A DNA stretch of 64,000 bases, from assembly GCA_022393335.1 (NCBI GenBank), contig JAJEKB010000253.1, positions 6,877 to 70,876 on the forward strand, read 5' to 3'. Source of the DNA: Macrotrachela quadricornifera (lineage: Eukaryota; Rotifera; Eurotatoria; Philodinida; Philodinidae). The stretch's first letter is position 1; each line of letters starts with the position of its first letter. The notes beneath the pieces were generated by a model that saw only the letters and a list, made by a program, of their open reading frames with translations, did not search any database and was not told the DNA's origin. Position numbers and translations under genes: made by a program. Shown one piece after another: positions 24,090 through 36,207 of this stretch.

Positions 24090-24515
24090 ATGGCTCCGAC
24101 AACTCGACAAAGTTTGAGAAAACGAGGCAATGAGATTGAAATTAATAATAATAATAATAGACAGTTATTAAAAAGTAAAAAACAAAAATCACCTTCTTTA
24201 CGTGTTCAATTAAGGGCAAAGACAGTTCCTGAACTTAAAAATATTCTTCGTTTAAATCATCAAAATCCTTTTGGAAATAAGTCTGATCTTATTTCACGTA
24301 TTCTTTATATGGTAGAACATGGTGCTTATCCAAATTGTCCAAAATGTCATCAAGGACGATTAAAAGCACGTTTACATCGTCGAAAAAATCAATCAAAATA
24401 TTATTGTCCAGGTTTTCCAATTAGTTTTCGTTCTCCTGCTTCATATCATCAATGTGATTATGTAACAGATGAATGTCAAAAAGAAACATTTCATTTTCCA
24501 TCTGGTTTTTTATAA
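24090..24515 (+). CDS. small SAP-like / PADR1-type zinc-binding protein
   Basis: A single exon of 141 residues. A basic N-terminus (MAPTTRQSLRKRG, KSKKQK) looks like a nuclear signal. Residues ~38-72 (LRAKTVPELKNILRLNHQNP..NKSDLISRIL) form a SAP-like helix-turn-helix. Residues ~81-130 hold CPKCHQGRL, YYCPGF and HQCDYV: a C-x2-C...C...C site like the PADR1 zinc domain that sits between zinc finger 2 and BRCT of PARP1. No BRCT, WGR or catalytic PARP domain follows. Probably a nuclear DNA- or chromatin-binding protein. An AATAAA-rich tail follows and the next start codon is only 93 bases away. Confidence 0.7.
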   Translation: MAPTTRQSLRKRGNEIEINNNNNRQLLKSKKQKSPSLRVQLRAKTVPELKNILRLNHQNPFGNKSDLISRILYMVEHGAYPNCPKCHQGRLKARLHRRKNQSKYYCPGFPISFRSPASYHQCDYVTDECQKETFHFPSGFL

Positions 24516-24574
24516 AAATATTAAAAATAAAATAAATAAATATGATTGTTTTATCGTTTTTTTTCTTTTCTTTA

Positions 24575-24575
24575 G
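24575..24575 (+). promoter_or_regulatory. candidate trans-splice acceptor before PITRM1
   Basis: A long pyrimidine tract ending TTTAG lies 34 bases before the PITRM1 start codon and just after the AATAAA-rich end of the preceding gene. This is where a spliced-leader acceptor would sit in an operon-like arrangement. An ordinary 5'UTR intron acceptor is the alternative. Confidence 0.35.
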
Positions 24576-24608
24576 ATAAAATTAAAATAAAAATATTTAA
24601 TCTTAATT

Positions 24609-27600
24609 ATGAATCTCCTTCGATTATGTCATCGGTAAAATTTTATATTTAATCTTTTTATTTTTCTTCAAATCTACCTATAAATATTTTCAAATAGAAT
24701 TATTAATCCAGTACGATTTTCATTAAATCGTCAATTACAACAATTATCTGTTGCATATAAAACACCTCCAACATCTTTTTCTGTTGGTCAAGAATTATAT
24801 GGTTATATTATCAAAGAAGTAGATGAAACAAAAAATGTAATAATTAACTATCAAATATCATTTTTTAGATAACACCTGTACCAGAATTTCGTTTAACTGC
24901 TATAAAACTTCAACATAAATTAACTGGTTGTCAACATTTACATATTGATCGTGAACATAAGAATAATGTTTGGAGGTTAGAAAAATAGAAAAAATAATTT
25001 GTTATTGTTTTTTTTTTTGTAAAATAGTGTTGCTTTTCAAACAACACCAAAAGATGATACAGGTGTTGCACATATTCTTGAACATACAGCATTATGTGGT
25101 TCGGAAAAATTTCCATGTCGTGATCCATTTTTTAAAATGACTAACCGTAGCATGGCTACATTTATGAATGCTTTTACAGGTATTTCCTTACAAAGAGAAA
25201 AAAAACAGATCAACATTTTCGTTTTTTTTTTATTTAGCAAGTGATTGGACAATGTATGCATTTTCTACACAAAATCAAAAAGATTATTTTAATCTTATGT
25301 CGGTTTATCTTGATGCTGTTTTACATCCAAAACTTGATGAATACGATTTTATGTAAAATAAATATTTCTTTTATAAAACAAGATATAGATATTTGATTTT
25401 TATATTTTAATATAGGCAAGAAGGTTGGCGTCTTGAACATGAAAAAGTTGATGATCAAACATCACCAATTGTAATTAAAGGTGTTGTATTCAATGAAATG
25501 AAAGGTGTTTTTGTAAGTTAAATATTTATTTTATTTTACTTTATTTTCTATTCTATTTTATTTAGAGTGATAGTCATCAAGTATATGCTCGTGGAATACA
25601 AAATAGTTTAATGCCAACAACAACATATCAATATGAATCAGGTGGTGATCCAGAAGCTATTCCAACATTAACATGGAATGCATTAAAAAATTTTCATAAA
25701 ACACATTATCATCCATCAAATGGACGGTAAAAAAAAAGATATATTTTTTTTATCTATAGTAATAAATAAAATTTAGATTCTTTACTTATGGTTCATTTCC
25801 ATTATCTGATACACTTGCATATCTTAATAATTATTTAAATAATTATAAACAACAAAAAATAAAAGAAATTTCATCAAAAGTTATTGAAGAACCACATTGG
25901 AATAAATCTCGATTAGTAAATATAAATTGTTCACCACAATCTTTTGTTGTTGATCCAAATAAAACAACAACTGTTAGTGTTAGTTATTTACTTGGAAGGT
26001 AAAATAATTTATAAATTAAATTATTAAATATAATATTATTAAAAAATATTTAGTATACGTGATTCATGGGAAACATTTCTTTTAAGTATTGTTTGTTCAT
26101 TACTTGTTGATTCTGAAAAATCTCCATTTTATAAAAAATTAATTATACCAAATATTGGTACAAATTATTCACCTGATACAGGGTAACTATAATTCAAAAT
26201 AAAATCTTATAAAATTCTATTAGCTACTTTTCATTCTAATACGATCTAGTTTTGGACGTAATACAGTAAATACAACATTTCATGTTGGTTTACAAGATAT
26301 ATCAAAAGATGATGTTGATCATGTTATTAAAATTATTGATGATACATTTCAAGAAGTTGCAAAGTAATATTAAAACAAAAAATAAAATCTAATATTTATT
26401 TTTTTTTCGTTTTAGACAAGGTTTTGAACAAAGTCAAATAGATGCATTACTTCATCAATTTGAACTTGATATTAAACATCAAGATGAAAATTTTGGTCTT
26501 AAAGTTATTTTGGTTTGTATTGAAATTATCCTTTTTTTTTTTTTTTCTATAAATATTTTTATTAATCTAGGGTTTAATATATTCATGGATTCATGATACA
26601 GATCCAATTGATAGTCTTCAAATAACAAAATATCTCGAAAGATTCAATAATGAAATCAAAGAGAATCCTAAATTACTTCAAGATATAATTGAAAAATATT
26701 TTCTTGTTCGTATAATTAAAAAACATTATATAATTGATATATATATATATCTAAAATTTCTTTTTTTTAATATAGAAAAATAATCATAAATTAATAGCAA
26801 CAATGAATATTGATGATGAATATGCTGAAAAGAAAAAACAAAAAGAATCTCAACTTTGTCAACAATTAATATCTCAATGTAAAGATAAACAATTAATATA
26901 TGAAAAAGGTTTGATTTTTATTTTAGATTTTTTTTTATCGAAAAAAAAAAAAATTTATTTTCTCAGGCTTAGAATTACAAAAACGACAATCAGCACCACA
27001 AAACGTTGACATTTTACCTACATTATCTATTACTGACATTGATAAGAAGGTTAATCGTATTCCAATCATACAAGGACAAACAGGTATTCAATATATACAA
27101 TTAATCATATACATGATTTATTTAGGTAGTACCTATGTTCAATTATGTGAACAACCAACAAATGGTATAACTTATTTTCGTTGTTTACTCAATACATTTG
27201 AATTACCAAATGAATTAAAACCTTATTTACCATTATTTGTTAATATTCTCACAAAGTGAGTTTTATTTAGATAACGAACAAAAAAAACGAAAAAATCTTT
27301 TATTTTTAAAATGATGGTGGTAAAAGTATAGGTGGACCAGATACACCATTATAATTAATACCATGATTTAAACAAGCAACATAAGCAGGAGATTGATTTT
27401 GTTTAAAACGTGGTGGACCAATAGCTTGTTGTTGCTGTTGTTGTTGTTGCTGTTGATAAGGATCTTCATTAGGTATATGAAGAAGTGGTGGAGTTTGATG
27501 ATGATGTTGTTGTCGTTGAATATGTGATGCTTGTTGTGAACGATTTATATATGGTTGTGATTGTTGTTGAAAATGATGAATTGAATCGCGTCTTGTAGAC

Positions 27601-29742
27601 ATTGGATTATTATCGTATAAATATTGCCCGAAAAATAAAGGTTGAGGATCAGCTGGTGGTTCAAATATATGATTATCAACAAAAGGTAATGGAAAATGCT
27701 GCTGCTGCTGTTGTTGCTGTTGTTGTTGTTGTTGTTGTTGCGGTGGTGATGATGAAAGTAAAGATGATATATCAATTGGTTGATTTTGTTGTTGATATTG
27801 TCGTTGATAATTATTAAAAAAATCATTTAATTGTGCTGATGATGATCTAAATTCATTATTCGTTGGATTATTAATTGATATTGGTTCAGCTGGTGTTATA
27901 TCATGATGTTCAAAAAGTCGATCAAGTGACATTTGTGGCCATAGTCCATTTGATGATGAATCATCAGATGTTGTATTATTACCCGATATATCGGGTGAAA
28001 CACGAAATTGTGTATCAAACATACGACTTTTTTTTTTTGCTTTTCTTTCGTTGTATGTAAGAATAGTACGAAAAACGGGTGGGGGTAAGTAAATGTGTAA
28101 TTATATATGATAAAAAAACTATGTGAAGCGCGTCATTCAACTGTAACCGTTCTTTTGCTTACTAAAAAATTTTATTTGTTGCTATTTAGAATTGGTTCGA
28201 AAAAATTTAATTATCTTGAATTATCAGAACAAATTGCTTTAAAAACTGGTGGTCTTAATGTATCAACACATATTGATGAAAGTTCTTTTCATATTGAAGA
28301 TTATGAAGAAGTAATTAAAAGGAAATAACAAGAAGAAGGAAAAAAAAATAATTTTCGTTTTATTTAGGGTATTTTACTTTCATCATATTGTCTTGATCGA
28401 AATATTAATGAAATGTTTGATCTTTGGGAAGATGTACTTCTTCATTTTAAGTATGAAATTTATAAGAAAAAAAAATTTTTTTGTTTTTTTAATTTTAATT
28501 TTTAATTTTAAAGTGAACAACTTAATCAATACGATCGTTTAAAAACATTAATTAAAGGTCAAGCATCAGGTTATGCAAATAGTGTACATGAATCAGGTCA
28601 TACATTTGCTGTAATGCATTCAGCTAGTCAATATGGACCTGTTGATCAAATGTCAGAAAATCTTTTTGGTTTAACACAAGTTAATCGAATGCAAGAAATA
28701 GCTCGATTAGAAAATTTTGATGATATAACAAAAAAATTACGTCAAATTGCAGATTATATTTTAGCAAAACATTCTTTACGGTAAATATTATTAATTACTT
28801 TTTTTTCTAAATTAATATTAAATATTTAGTTGTGCATTTAATGGTGAATCAAATGGTTTAAATAAAGGAATGAAACGACTTGATACATTTCTTAATCGTC
28901 TTCCTGGATCATCAAGAAATAAATTACAATCAATACGTCATGAAAATGCTCATTCAATACTTAAAAATGATTTTCAAATTGGAAAAAAAAAATCTTCATC
29001 AAAAACTCATTTTGAAATGCCATTTGATGTATTCTATTCAGGACAATGTTATCAAGGTGTACCCTATAGTCATGAAGATTATTCTCGGTAAATTTTTTTT
29101 TCTTTTTTAATTTTAAAAATAAAAATAAAAATACGATTTATATTAGATTATTGATATTAACAAAATTAATGTTTAATAAATTTTTATTACGTGAAGTTCG
29201 TGAAATAGGTGGTGCATATGGTGGTGGTGCTTATCTTCGTGGAAATTTATTTTCATTTTTTTCATATCGGTATATAAAAATAATACAAGAAAAAAACAAA
29301 CTAAAAATAAATAATTGAATAAATTCTAGTGATCCACATTCAGTTGAAACACTTGAACGATTTGATCAATGTATTAATTATTTTGCTAATGGAAAATTTA
29401 CTGATAAAGATGTTGATGAAGCTAAATTAGCAACATTTCAAAAAGTAAAAGAAAAACAAAATTCTTTTATTATTTATATTTTATTTTTAGCTTGATAAAC
29501 CAAAATCACCTGGTAGTCAAGGTATGACACAATTTTTACATGGTATTAATGATGATATGAGACAAAAAAATCGTGATCGAATATTTGCTTGTGGAAAACA
29601 AGATCTAATTAATGTAACACAAAAATATTTAGTTAATAAACCTTTTGCAGCTACAATTCTTGGACCAGATAATCCAAGATTTACAGTTGATGGACAATTT
29701 CATCAAGTAAAAAATGTTCAAATGCCATCGATTGGAGAATAA
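24609..29742 (+). CDS. PITRM1: mitochondrial presequence protease (M16C metalloprotease)
   Basis: About 19 exons giving ~1000 residues. The N-terminus [21 protein letters not shown] is Arg/Leu-rich without acids, a typical mitochondrial targeting peptide. The inverted zinc motif HILEH lies in [20 protein letters not shown], followed by [20 protein letters not shown] and the distal zinc ligand in [10 protein letters not shown]. The C-terminal M16 half includes [40 protein letters not shown] and [12 protein letters not shown], all near-identical to the animal family. PITRM1 degrades cleaved targeting peptides and other unstructured peptides in the matrix. The intron 27256-28189 (934 bases, far longer than the others) carries an antisense open reading frame. 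Confidence 0.95.
27306..28022 (-). CDS. polyglutamine-rich low-complexity protein nested antisense in a PITRM1 intron
   Basis: A single exon of 238 residues beginning [16 protein letters not shown]. It contains two Gln tracts of mixed CAA/CAG codons (~13 and ~10 residues), a stretch rich in Ser/Asn/Pro/His, and a non-repetitive C-terminus ([19 protein letters not shown]). No folded domain is recognised; the composition suits a disordered transcription- or RNA-associated protein. It lies entirely inside the 934-base intron of PITRM1, on the opposite strand. A frame this long with sensible composition is unlikely by chance at this AT content. The Gln repeats lengthen frames, so expression needs proof. 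Confidence 0.55.
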   Translation of the reverse strand: MFDTQFRVSPDISGNNTTSDDSSSNGLWPQMSLDRLFEHHDITPAEPISINNPTNNEFRSSSAQLNDFFNNYQRQYQQQNQPIDISSLLSSSPPQQQQQQQQQQQQQQHFPLPFVDNHIFEPPADPQPLFFGQYLYDNNPMSTRRDSIHHFQQQSQPYINRSQQASHIQRQQHHHQTPPLLHIPNEDPYQQQQQQQQQQAIGPPRFKQNQSPAYVACLNHGINYNGVSGPPILLPPSF

Positions 29743-29831
29743 AAAATTTGCTTTTATTTTTATTTTTTGTTACCGTTGTTTATTGTCTCTAAATGTCTTT
29801 AGATAAATAAATAAATAAAGTTCCATCTTTA

Positions 29832-29832
29832 G
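29832..29832 (+). promoter_or_regulatory. candidate trans-splice acceptor before NR2C2AP
   Basis: CCATCTTTAG ends here, 35 bases before the NR2C2AP start codon, with a second TGTCTTTAG at ~29802. Both lie after the end of PITRM1. Spliced-leader use is inferred from spacing only. Confidence 0.3.
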
Positions 29833-29866
29833 GTTAAAAAAAAATTATCATATATACACTTTGTAG

Positions 29867-30494
29867 ATGACATCTAATATAGAAATAGAATTAAATGAAA
29901 CTCAGTTGAGGTAGATTATTTATTGATATATTAAAATTGATTTTGTTTTTCTATTATGTAAAATTTTTAGAGTTAGTTCTGTTCTTAATAAAGATAATAA
30001 AAATTATGGAAAGAAAAATTTAATTGATGGAAATGAGGAAACATGTTGGAATTCAGAAGCAGTAAGATTTTATTATTTTTTAATATGAGATTTAATAACT
30101 CATATTTAGGGTTCTCCACAATGGATACAAATTACTCCTGCAACATGTATTTCTTTAGATAATGTTGCTATTAAATTTCAAGGAGGTTTTGCAGCAAGAC
30201 GATTTATCATTGAATATCGACAACAAGATGGAACATTTACAACAATTGCTGAATTTTATCCTGATAATCATGGCAAATTACAAATATCCTTTTATTTTTG
30301 TTTTTTATTTATATATATTTGATATTTTACTTTCTTTTTTCAAAGTTTTGATTCCTTAACATTAGATAAACGTATTTCGTCTTCCAACAGCTCATACGAT
30401 TGATCAAACGCCATTTCGATTAACATTTTATGATAGTTATGATACATTTGGAAGAATTATTGTTTATATTTTAAAAATTTATGAGAATAAATAA
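29867..30494 (+). CDS. NR2C2AP: nuclear receptor 2C2-associated protein (TRA16-like)
   Basis: Four exons, ~140 residues, close in length to the human protein. The sequence RVSSVLNKDNKNYGKKNLID, then GNEETCWNSE, SPQWIQI, KFQGGFAARRF, IAEFYPDNHGKLQ and FGRIIVYILKIYE matches human NR2C2AP position by position as I remember it. It is a small discoidin/F5-8C-like beta-sandwich protein, reported in vertebrates to repress the orphan receptor TR4; its role outside vertebrates is unknown. Exons 1-3 use GT-AG introns, while the last intron (30284-30371) is U12-type with AT-AC ends. With AC as the 3' boundary the junction reads GKLQ|VFRLP, lining up with the human protein without gaps. Confidence 0.9.
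30284..30371 (+). other. U12-type (minor spliceosome) AT-AC intron
   Basis: An 88-base intron. The 5' end ATATCCTTTT matches the U12 AT-AC donor exactly, and TTCCTTAAC at 30352-30360 matches the U12 branch-site consensus exactly. Ending at AC (30371) places the branch A 12-13 bases from the 3' site, the usual U12 spacing. A GT donor is absent at this junction. Confidence 0.88.
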
Positions 30495-32362
30495 AGTGAT
30501 TAGGAGATATTGAATATTAATTAAATCTTTTGTATCTGATGAATATCAATAACCTAATTACATATGTCTATTATGAATAAAATATCAATATCTTAAACTT
30601 TTGATAAAACTTTATTTAGAATTTTATCTGCTTATACGCTTTTCATTCGTAAAAAAAAGTAGACATCATGAAAATGATTGTCACATGAAGTGAAAAGTAA
30701 CTACTGATAACATATATGTACAATACCTATAGTGTTCATTTTCTAGCTCGGGATATTTCCAGTAAATTTGTACATCTTTTATCTTCAATGATGATGATAT
30801 TAGAAACGGTTTAATATTCTCAATACAATGTTAATGTATGTATTGTATCACAGCTCCAAATGCGATGAAATGAAACAATACTATTAGTAAAATGATTTTC
30901 TTTGTGGCCTTGAACCAACTTTTATGAATTCCTTGTTCTATCTTTTGACTTTCATTCTACGTGTTCACGTTTAGATCAGTTTATTTTCCTTGATAACAAA
31001 ATTAGAAATTATGATAGCGGGTTCTTGATTGCCGCCAACACATACGATACTACATTCATTTCGGGCTATTAGGCTATGTCGAAATTGATTGGATTCTATC
31101 GAACTAAAAAATCGTATCTTTTTCTGAACGATTTGAATTCTAAGTCTTGAAATGAATCTCCAGTTGCTGTTACGCTTAGGTAATTCTCTAAGTTTGCCAA
31201 GAAATATCCAAGAACTCTACGTATATTGGGACAATCCAATTGACTGTTCTAGTTTTCGGTTGATTCTGATGATTTCTGTAGTCGGCAAGACTCAACTAAA
31301 CTCATTGATCTTCGTGCCCAATCCCATTCGAAGCCTTTGCATGTATAAATCATCCTTAAGATCGTTTCTCTAGACGAAAAACAATTTTACTCGTAAAAAT
31401 CAGTTGTATAATGTAATGATATTTTTAAAAAATTATAATTTTTTTATGAAACTCTTATTGATTCACATATATTTATTACCATATTAAGAAAAGTTTTTTA
31501 ATGCAACAACTTCATCAATAATAAGTACACAATAATATTTAAAGTTTTACTAACTTTGCTAAACTACATCAGTATTGGATGTCGACTTGACTCTTTTTGA
31601 GAATGAAGATACGACAAGAAGGGAAATAAAATTCTCTAAATTTAAATTATTTTTTATTAAATGAAAATATATTGAAACTGTCGAGTGGGTTTTTTGCTTT
31701 TTGTTAGTTGTTATTTTTTTAATGTCTTGATTACACTCAAACTACTTATTTCTATCTTCATCACACATTTTACTATTCAATATTTTTAACAAAATTGCCA
31801 TCAATCTTAAATTATATAGATATACTGAAACTTTTCATTAAGTGTGACAATCATTGTTTGTATGTATTATCGTATTGTCTTTTCTTTTCTTTTCTTTTCT
31901 TTTTTTTCTTTTTTTTTTTAACTACTTTTAAATTGGCATATTCAATATTTATTTATTTTATGATTTCATTTCTCACGTCAAAAGAAAAAAAAAAAGAAAA
32001 ATTGGGACATAAAAGATTTGTACCATGGTCGATTGATCGAACGAAAGTAGTGGAAGGAAAAAAGAGAAGGTTTTATATATATAAATATATATATATATTT
32101 ATATTTATTGAAGAAGAGGGAAATTGATCGCGCAAGGAAAAATGTGTACTTGAAAATAACGAGAAAAAAAAGCAAGTGAGAGAAAGAATGACTGCTGACT
32201 TTTGTTTGTTATTGTCAATCGTCAAATGTATGATTGCCCATTTCATTTCATCGGTTTCTCCATTTACTTTTCTTGTACAAAAAGCATCGTTAAATCATTT
32301 GTAATTTTGTCACTATTTTACTCTTTATATTTTATTTCTTCGAACAAATTATATAGCTAGAT
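30495..32362. other. intergenic gap, possible decayed coding remnant near 31100-31375
   Basis: No intact gene. The segment ~31000-31375 is less AT-rich than its surroundings and has an open frame on the plus strand (31152-31373) with Leu/Ser-rich, LRR-like composition, but no firm homology and no linked exon. The last ~500 bases include T/CT-rich tracts that may belong to the next gene's 5' region. Confidence 0.4.
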
Positions 32363-34768
32363 ATGCGTTTAAAAACACTTCGTAAAAAAAGACCAGCTTT
32401 TGAAAATGAAGGTAACCATCTTATTTAAAAAGCATAAAAACAAAAAATGTCTATGAAATAAATATTTTCAGGTGCTGTCATTAATGGCAGTCGAATGGAT
32501 CTATCAAATAGTGAATTAAAACCATCTAAATATCGTACAAATAATGCATTCGTTTTTCCAACTTCTTTAAATAATGAATTATCTTATCTTAATATTTCTC
32601 CATCTGATAATACTGATGAAATGAATGTTCAGTCTTCTCAACAAACAAAAACACATCGAAAATTTCTTCTACCATCATCATCTCAAGCAACACATGCATC
32701 ATCATATCAAGCTATTGAAGCTGCTTATCTTGAACATGGTATTCGTATACATTTAAATCCAACAACTGCTGCTGCTGTAGCTCAACAACAAAATCAAACA
32801 ACAGAAAATTTAAGTGGAAGAAAATCTCCAAATAGTAGTCAACGACATAAACAATTTTCTAATCGAATTCCAAGTCGATCATCAAGTGCACTTAATTACT
32901 CAGCTATTGTACAAAATCCAAATCAGGATTTACGACCATTTAGTGCATTACAACAAACTTCTACAGCTGATTTTGAACAATCACATACTCATAATGTTTC
33001 TTATACTCAACCGATTGAAAATCAACATCAATTACAATTACCTGAACAATTAAATAATCGTTATTGTTCATCATCAATTGTAGCAAGTGAACGTTCTGAT
33101 CATATAGCATTACCTACTGAATTAGGTATTACAAATGGTGCAGCATCATCAATAACATTAATTGATAATGATCCTGATCTTGCTTATATGAGTTCATTAT
33201 TACAAACAACTAATGGAGATTCATTCCGAGGTATATAAATAAAAATGATAGATATTTTTTTGTGGAATTCACATTTTTGACGAAGAAAAATAGTGAGTGT
33301 ATGTTTTAAGTCGAAGTTTCTAGGATTCCTCCCTTCTATCTTCCATAACAGACGCGAGATAGAAATTGATTGTTGTGGTTTGCAATCGTTTTACCACACC
33401 TGAAGCTGTCTTGCAAACGTGTATCTATAAAACTAGGATGATAATAGTTAAAAAAAGTTTACAGTGAACTAGATTCTACCTCATATGAATATGTGAATGT
33501 CTACATTTTAACTTCAAAAGAACTGCACTAACAAACTTTTCTAATTATTATTATTATTATAGATACAATACGTCGTCGAGCTGGCCTTCGCGCAACATTT
33601 GCTGTACATCGACATCCACAAACAACAATAACAACAATGACAGCATTTTCTAAATATAATGATAAATCATCTGGTATACATTCAATACCTACTAATCATC
33701 AAAATTCATTATTACGTAATTCTACAATTGCTGTTGTACCAACAACAACAACAACAAGTCCATCGCCAAAAAAAATTGAAAAAGATATTCTTAAACATGC
33801 ATCACGTATTCGAAATAGTCAATTAAGAGATTATTTATCTCGTTGTCAAAATTCTTCGAAATTAGATGGAAGTGAACATATTTCATCTGTTTCATATTCA
33901 CCAACAAGAACAAATTATTTAAATAAACGAAATAAAACTATTAAACCATCAGAATCTATTAGCCTAGTAAGTTTTCATAATACTCAAAAACAAAAGATCA
34001 ACAAAAAGAAATAATGTAATTTTTTAAATTTAAAAAAAAAAAAAGAAAATAAAATATATGTATATGTATTGAATAAAAAAATATTTGTGTGTTTTTGCCA
34101 TTTCTCGATGACCATGACAAATATTACTGGCAAAAATCAAGTAATTAAATAAGCACCAATTTTTAATACACTTTCTTTTTGTTTAGTGTGATTCACAATC
34201 ATTATAAAGTTTTTTTTTTATTAGTTTTATTTTTAACTGATGTTTTTCTTTTACTTAGAAGCCTCTCGAACTCCTGTTAGCACCTGCACCTCGTTCAATC
34301 CCATCAACATGCGCTACTTCATTGTCATCACATGATTTTCCTGCCATTAATCATAACAAGCGTCAAGAAAATATAAAATCTACGAAATCACCTAAAATCT
34401 CATTCATTGAAAATAATAATAATAATAATACACATGATTGTGTAATAAAAAAAAAATTTTCAATTGAAGATTCAAATATTTTATTATTAAATAATGAAGA
34501 TTCACCATTAATGACAAATTCTCCATTAGACATGAACACAAATGATAAAACTCGTCAATCAAATTCATTTGATTCTGGTTGCTATGATCGAAGCAGTAGT
34601 AGTGCTGATACACAAAGTATAACATCTGTAAGTATTAATCAAGCATCAAGTTCGGTACCATCAGCACGATTAACTAGTGCAAATACTCGCCATTCAAATA
34701 TAATTAAAAAAGTTTCATTTGAAGATCAATCTACAGCAATTATTGTTAGAACAGCAACTTATGTGTAG
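32363..34768 (+). CDS. Ser/Asn/Gln-rich disordered protein of unknown function
   Basis: Four exons: 32363-32411, 32472-33230, 33563-33966 and 34259-34768, all joining in frame (GAA G|GT, CGA G|AT, CTA|AAG), for ~573 residues. The N-terminus is basic (MRLKTLRKKRPAFENEG). The rest is dominated by Ser, Asn, Gln and Thr with short conserved-looking islands such as SFRDTIRRRAGLRATFAVHR and NIIKKVSFEDQSTAIIVRTA. No transmembrane segment or known domain is seen. I do not recognise the family. Exon 2 ends in phase 1, which would also be in frame with the first exon of the channel-like gene downstream (36234), so the two could share a 5' end through alternative splicing. Confidence 0.65.
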
Positions 34769-36207
34769 AAAACAACTGATGATGGATATCGCGCAATTAG
34801 AACTAGTAGTGTGCGTGTGTGTGTTTTTGCATGGGCACTTTTTTTTTATTTTTAATTTTGACAAAAGAAAAAAAGTTTGAAGATGAATTTTTTTTCTTTT
34901 TTCTTTTTTTACTTATATTTAAAAAAAAAAGAAGTATATCTAATATGACGAAAGGTGCGACTGATGAAATTAGGTATATGAACATCATTAAAAATTTATT
35001 AACAGTAAAAAATAATGATAAATGCCGTCAAGAGAAGAAAAAAAATATATAGATGTTTTTTCTTTAGTAGTATATGTAATAAGAAAAAAATTATAAAAGT
35101 AAAAATTATATTGAGTGAAAAAAAGAAAAAATATAACAACGTTTACTTTATAAAATTCCACTGTTATGAGACGTAAGTTTGTTTGTAAATTGTATAGATA
35201 TAGAATATTTATTGAATCAATATTTTTGTTTAAATTATATAATTAAATGAATTTTTTCATCATTAATAACTGAATTTTATATAGGAAAGATCGTAATAGT
35301 TATGTGTTGTTATCATGTTTTATTACATAGTCAATTTCAAATATAAATAAAAATCTAAAATAGTAAGAGAAAGAAATATTAAATAATAGAAACAAAAACG
35401 AGTAGCAATAGATGATTCTATATATTCAACAGGATACTTAAGATTTTGAAAAGTAGGATAATTATAGACAAAGATTATTTTCTAAAATTCAGTTGTAATA
35501 AAGTTTTCCGTTTAAATTAACTATTGTATATGATATTAAAAATGTAAAAAATAAGAAGAATAAATTTATAAAATAAACTAATTGATAATTAAAAAATTCT
35601 TTAACTATTTCTTTTCATTTTATTATTTAGTTTACAATAAGTAAATGATTTTTTTTGTAGATAAATGTTAATATTGCTAGATTAAAACAACAAAAAATAA
35701 GTCATGTTTTATGTATTCTTTAATTTCCCATGATTTTAATGAAAGAAAAAGAAAGTCAGAAGGAACATTGTGAAGTCTGTAAACTACCGGAAGTTATTGA
35801 AATGCTGCTGTCTAGTAAAATAACATATATAAAATATACCGAGATGATAAATTTTCATGAACTACTCGGAAGTATTACCAATTGAAAAATTCATTGCCTA
35901 TTGTAAAAAAATAGTTTATTTTTGAATGGGTAATCATCATATCATCTACTAATACTAAAGAAAACTTATGAATAATGTTTTCAATTATCTAACAATTTCA
36001 CTAGTAAATAAATATTTAGAAGAAATTAAAAAGATGTACAATATCTATACTATTTTTGAAATAAATATAGAATTAATATCTAAAATTATTTAACATATTT
36101 TTCAAAATAAAGATTTTTCATTAAGCAAATTAATAAATTTAATATTCTTCACTTTTTTTTTGTTTCTAATTATCTTTAAAAGGAAATGTGTTTGTTGTTT
36201 CTATTTC
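34769..36207. other. AT-rich gap
   Basis: No exon recognised. Poly-A/T tracts dominate; a chance frame at 34819-35052 is Lys/Phe low complexity. Confidence 0.5.

Noticed and set aside
27545..27826. Asn/Ser- and Val/Ala-repeat frames on both strands over the polyQ gene
   Set aside because: These are shadows of the CAA/CAG repeat read in other frames.
30361..30365. TTAG as the 3' end of the last NR2C2AP intron
   Set aside because: Only 6-7 bases from the U12 branch point, and it would insert two residues relative to the human protein; the AC end fits better, though both stay in frame.
31152..31373. 73-codon Leu-rich frame
   Set aside because: LRR-like composition but no convincing repeat register, no exon partner and no recognised family; mentioned only as a possible remnant.
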